Assembly: GCA_002439605.1 (NCBI GenBank)
Contig: DJOI01000059.1
Coordinates: 1 to 9,261 of the forward strand
Origin: Candidatus Segatella mututuai
GTDB taxonomy: Bacteria > Bacteroidota > Bacteroidia > Bacteroidales > Bacteroidaceae
Reading direction: 5' to 3'
Length of the DNA stretch: 9,261 bases
The translations under genes and the position numbers were made by a program. This document shows, piece by piece, positions 7,160 through 9,261 of this stretch. The notes beneath the pieces were generated by a model. It was not told where the DNA came from. It did no database searches and was given only the letters and a program-made list of their open reading frames with translations. Positions within the stretch are counted from its first letter, which is position 1. Every line of letters begins with the position of its first letter.

Positions 7160-7864
7160 TTAAACTTGAAGTCTGAATCCCACTCCTCGGATAGTTTTCA
7201 GTTGAATGCTCGGATCGTCCTCCAGCGCTGTGCGAATCTTCTTGATGAATACATCGAGGCTGCGGGATGCAAAGTAGTCCTTGTTTTCCACACCCCAGAA
7301 ACGGCTCAGCACAGCTTCACGTCGCACCACTTCGTTCTTGTTTACCGCCAAGAGCTCCAGTATTTTTGCCTCACGTGCCGTAAGCATCTTCTCGCTATCG
7401 TCCTCCTGGTTTCTCAGCGTGGCATGGTTGGCATCAAGGATGTATTTGCCCAGTTTTACGAGCTGGCTGCTGTTCTTGCTGCGTTTGCCTTCCTTCAGTC
7501 GCATGAGGCTCTGTATGTGTGCATCCAGTTCTTCGGGTATGAAAGGTTTCTTCACATAGTTGTTAGCTCCAGCAGCATAGCCTTCCTTCAGATCCTTGGG
7601 CGATGTAAGGCCTGTGGTGAAGAGTATGATGGTATCGCCATCTACCTCGCGTATTTTTCTCACCATCTCCAGACCGTCCATGATGGGCATGTCGATATCC
7701 GATACGATGACATCGGGCTGAAAGTTTTTCCATGCTTCCAGTCCTTCCTTGCCGTTGACGGCGGTCTTCACCTCATATCCTTCGATGATCTCTTCGAAGC
7801 AGCTTTTCTCCATGTAGGCGAGGTTCTCGTCGTCTTCTACCAAGAGTAATTTTGTGTCGGCCAT
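7160..7864 (-). CDS. OmpR/PhoB-type response regulator transcription factor
   Basis: The 234-residue protein has a receiver domain (residues 1-123) with the acidic pocket E10-D11-D12, phospho-acceptor D56 in DVIVSDIDMP, the Thr switch at T83/T84 and the invariant K106 in YVKKPF. After a short basic linker a winged-helix DNA-binding domain follows (about 135-234), with MLTAREAKILELL, a recognition region around SRSLDVFIKKIRTALEDD and the closing hairpin IRGVGFRLQV. It should bind DNA when phosphorylated by the kinase of the same operon. It is the first gene of the - strand unit, with the membrane-protein ATG 28 bp after its stop. The promoter at 7931-7961 gives a leader of about 60 nt. A long open frame on the opposite strand (7166-7849) is a codon-bias shadow. 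Confidence 0.96.
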   Translation of the reverse strand: MADTKLLLVEDDENLAYMEKSCFEEIIEGYEVKTAVNGKEGLEAWKNFQPDVIVSDIDMPIMDGLEMVRKIREVDGDTIILFTTGLTSPKDLKEGYAAGANNYVKKPFIPEELDAHIQSLMRLKEGKRSKNSSQLVKLGKYILDANHATLRNQEDDSEKMLTAREAKILELLAVNKNEVVRREAVLSRFWGVENKDYFASRSLDVFIKKIRTALEDDPSIQLKTIRGVGFRLQV

Positions 7865-7930
7865 AACTCGTCTTGTGTTTTAAAAATTATATGATCTTAC
7901 TCAACTTTTTCTGGGTTCCGTTCTCTTGCG

Positions 7931-7961
7931 CAAAGATAGTTATTTTGCTGATAAGTGCCAA
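7931..7961 (-). promoter_or_regulatory. Bacteroidota-type promoter for the two-component operon
   Basis: Read on the - strand, TATCTTTG (7938-7931) is an exact TAnnTTTG -7 box. TTGG (7961-7958) stands 19 bp upstream as a near match to the -33 TTTG. Transcription would begin near 7924, about 60 nt before the regulator ATG. The -7 box is half of a short dyad, CAAAGATA-GT-TATTTTG (7931-7947), which could also be an operator. Confidence 0.65.
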
Positions 7962-7992
7962 GTTTTCCACATTACTTAACCTAAAGATAACC

Positions 7993-8088
7993 AAAAGTGT
8001 TATGTGTCATATATAAGCCTTATAGCATCATGTATCTTATCTATAAATGTATTTTAACTAAAACATGTCGCCTATATAAGACACTTTT
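7993..8088. repeat. Interrupted inverted repeat in AT-rich spacer
   Basis: AAAAGTGT at 7993-8000 is answered by ACACTTTT at 8081-8088. Nested within, GTGTCATATATA (8004-8015) pairs with the sequence at 8073-8084, whose reverse complement is GTGTCTTATATA, with one mismatch in 12. The arms enclose about 57 bp of AT-rich sequence without coding potential. It could form a long weak hairpin, for example downstream of the 8090-8419 ORF, or be the remains of a very small mobile element. No target-site duplication is evident. Confidence 0.4.
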
Positions 8089-8089
8089 T

Positions 8090-8419
8090 CTATATTTTAT
8101 GCCTTTTATATCCTCTTGCAATACTCCTAAACTCCTTCCTTGTCATAGCAACACCTTTGGACGCATTACTGTCAAGTCCATAGACAAAAGGAGTGGATAG
8201 CAAAGTGTATTTGCCTAATTTCAAGCAAATGCGGATGGGTTTATCATATCCTCCGTATTTCAAAGCTGCGTCTTTGGCTTCCATTTTTTCTTTCGCCAGT
8301 ACTTCACTCATATCCATTGCTTCCACCGAGAGTACCTGATAGTATCCTTTCACCCAGTGGTTATCCACAGGTGCAAAAAAAATAATGAAAAAGCAATTAA
8401 ATATTTGGAGATTACACAT
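8090..8419 (-). CDS. Hypothetical small protein, doubtful or decayed
   Basis: An ATG at 8419 opens 109 codons ending in TAG. The first 20 residues come from T-rich DNA, including eight consecutive T (8382-8375), and look like translated spacer: hydrophobic, without the basic residues of a signal peptide. From about residue 24 (VKGYYQVLSVEAMD) the composition becomes that of a normal soluble protein, with EKMEAKDAALKYGGYDKP, KLGKYTLLSTPFVYGLDSN and a basic end, TRKEFRSIARGYKRHKI. I do not recognise a family. The true N-terminus may be shorter, with a GTG start, or a frameshift in the T run may have separated it from a lost beginning. Its start codon lies within the promoter of the divergent nuclease gene. 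It may be a real small gene or a remnant. Confidence 0.45.
   Translation of the reverse strand: MCNLQIFNCFFIIFFAPVDNHWVKGYYQVLSVEAMDMSEVLAKEKMEAKDAALKYGGYDKPIRICLKLGKYTLLSTPFVYGLDSNASKGVAMTRKEFRSIARGYKRHKI
8361..8369 (+). promoter_or_regulatory. Perfect DnaA-box 9-mer
   Basis: TTATCCACA is identical to the high-affinity DnaA box consensus. It lies next to an eight-A tract (8375-8382) and inside the doubtful ORF at 8090-8419. I found no second matching box in the window, so this is not evidence of a replication origin; chance occurrence is possible. Confidence 0.3.
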
Positions 8420-8435
8420 TTTCGTTGTAGATTTG
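8404..8435 (+). promoter_or_regulatory. Near-perfect Bacteroidota promoter for the Rpn nuclease gene
   Basis: TTTG at 8404-8407 and TAGATTTG at 8428-8435 match both consensus boxes (TTTG and TAnnTTTG) with a 20-bp spacer. The start of transcription would be near 8441, leaving a very short leader with AGGA at 8451-8454 before the ATG at 8461. A weaker - strand box, TTATTTTG, abuts it (8443-8436) and could drive the divergent small ORF, so the two would compete. Confidence 0.7.
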
Positions 8436-8460
8436 CAAAATAATTAAATCAGGAATGCTT

Positions 8461-9261
8461 ATGTCAATTTACGATGAAAAATATATCAGATTCGATTGGG
8501 CTATCAAAAGATTGCTTCGAAACAAGGCTAACCACGCAGTGTTGGAAGGATTGTTGTTTGCCTTGATTGGCAAGAAGATGAAGATTCAGGAATTCTTGGA
8601 AAGCGAAGGCAACCAAGATGACGAATTTGACAAGTACAATCGTGTGGATATGTTGGCAAAAACCGAAAAGGGAGAACTGGTCATCATAGAAATTCAAAAT
8701 AGTCACGAGATTACTTACTTCCATCGTATGCTCTATGGAGTGTCTAAGGCTATCACCGAGTACATCGGCAAGGGCGACACTTACGACAAGGTGCGCAAGA
8801 TTTACTCCATCAATATCGTTTATTTTGAGTTGGGACAAGGCAAGGACTACGTATATCATGGCAGAACTGAATTCAAAGGAGTAAACATGCCAGATGATCG
8901 GCTGAAACTATCAGCGCATCAAAGCGAGAGATTCCTTGGCATCCCCAAAAAGAACGAGGATATAGGTCAAAAGGACGCTGGTGAACTATTCCCAGAATAC
9001 TTCATCCTACGTGTAAACGACTTCGACAAAGTGGCCACCACTTCTCTCGACGAATGGATAGAATTCCTTAAAACAGGAAAGATCAATGATGATACAAAGG
9101 CTGCCGGTCTACAAGAAGCTCGTGAGCAACTGAGAGTTGATTCCTTGCCAACAAAAGACAGGCGTGCTTACGACCGCTACATGGAATCTGTAAGACATAT
9201 GCGCAGTCTCTTCGACACAAGTCGTGAGGATGGGTTTCTTGAGGGAAGAGCCGAGGGAAGA
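8461..9261 (+). CDS. Rpn family recombination-promoting nuclease/putative transposase (partial)
   Basis: The reading frame runs off the window after 267 codons. The N-terminal two-thirds is the PD-(D/E)XK nuclease family transposase domain (PF12784 type): YIRFDWAIKRLLRNKANHAVLEG, then the catalytic strand pair NRVDMLAKTEKGELVIIEIQNS with D63, E77 and Q79, followed by FHRMLYGVSKAITEYI and YSINIVYFELGQGKDYVYHG. The C-terminal part is helical and the visible end, EGRAEGR, enters the repetitive Glu-Gly-Arg/Lys tail that usually closes these proteins. Members are related to Rpn (YhgA-like) proteins, for which DNA cleavage and RecA-independent recombination have been reported in E. coli; the biological role in Bacteroidota is unknown. 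AGGA six bases before ATG 8461 favours that start, though an in-frame ATG at 8455 exists. The gene stands alone behind its own promoter. Confidence 0.9.
   Translation, partial: MSIYDEKYIRFDWAIKRLLRNKANHAVLEGLLFALIGKKMKIQEFLESEGNQDDEFDKYNRVDMLAKTEKGELVIIEIQNSHEITYFHRMLYGVSKAITEYIGKGDTYDKVRKIYSINIVYFELGQGKDYVYHGRTEFKGVNMPDDRLKLSAHQSERFLGIPKKNEDIGQKDAGELFPEYFILRVNDFDKVATTSLDEWIEFLKTGKINDDTKAAGLQEAREQLRVDSLPTKDRRAYDRYMESVRHMRSLFDTSREDGFLEGRAEGR

Noticed and set aside
7166..7849. A 227-codon open frame on the + strand opposite the response regulator
   Set aside because: It mirrors the regulator almost exactly and is explained by that gene's codon bias. The regulator has every expected motif, and the antisense product resembles nothing.
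7865..8460. A replication origin or attachment site in the AT-rich spacer
   Set aside because: Only one DnaA box is present, with no iterons, integrase gene, tRNA or direct repeats that would mark an origin or att site.
8464..8859. A 131-codon open frame on the - strand at the beginning of the nuclease gene
   Set aside because: It is a shadow of the Rpn nuclease domain, whose catalytic residues lie in the + frame.
1..9261. CRISPR array, tRNA, rRNA or complete insertion sequence
   Set aside because: No regularly spaced repeats, no cloverleaf-like sequence and no transposase with terminal repeats was seen; the Rpn gene has no flanking inverted repeats visible in the window.

Overview
The window looks like chromosomal DNA of a gut-type Bacteroidota, most likely the Bacteroidales and plausibly a Prevotella/Segatella-like genus. 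The support is: Bacteroidota-style promoters (TTTG, about 19-20 bp, TAnnTTTG) upstream of genes, weak Shine-Dalgarno sequences, and a set of protein families typical of that phylum. These are a bacterial GH3 enzyme, a lipoprotein with an SbsA-type Ig-like domain, a DUF3108 protein and an Rpn-type PD-(D/E)XK nuclease. The genus is an inference; no rRNA or marker gene is present.

Bases 1-780 hold no intact gene. They contain two eroded gene ends in the same reading frame. One is the C-terminal part of a transglutaminase-like cysteine-protease-fold protein that keeps a complete Cys-His-Asp triad (220-546). The other is a scrap of an AAA-type ATPase with an internal stop, ending just after Walker B (547-708). 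A promoter follows at about 758-789.

Bases 817-5160 are a tight + strand operon: GH3-family adenylating enzyme (817-2328), a large envelope lipoprotein with an Ig-like domain (2366-4336) and a secreted DUF3108 protein (4342-5160), closed by a hairpin terminator at 5171-5211. One cytoplasmic ATP-dependent ligase-like enzyme is paired with two envelope proteins. That suggests synthesis or modification of a small envelope-related molecule, but no substrate can be read from the sequence.

Bases 5376-7864 are a - strand operon that converges on the first: an OmpR-type response regulator (transcribed first), a CPBP-like membrane protein that has lost its expected metal-binding histidines, and a histidine kinase whose start overlaps the membrane gene by 8 bp. 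The kinase has almost no extracytoplasmic sensor region, so the membrane protein between the two is a good candidate partner or sensor. A promoter lies at 7931-7961.

Bases 7865-8460 are AT-rich. They hold an interrupted inverted repeat, a doubtful 109-codon hypothetical ORF on the - strand, one perfect DnaA-box 9-mer, and a near-consensus + strand promoter. That promoter serves the last gene, an Rpn-family nuclease/putative transposase (8461 to the window edge), which is cut inside its typical Glu-Gly-Arg repeat tail. No tRNA, rRNA, CRISPR array or complete insertion sequence was seen. Nothing here amounts to a clearly new system; the best leads are the kinase/CPBP-like/regulator trio and the GH3 operon.
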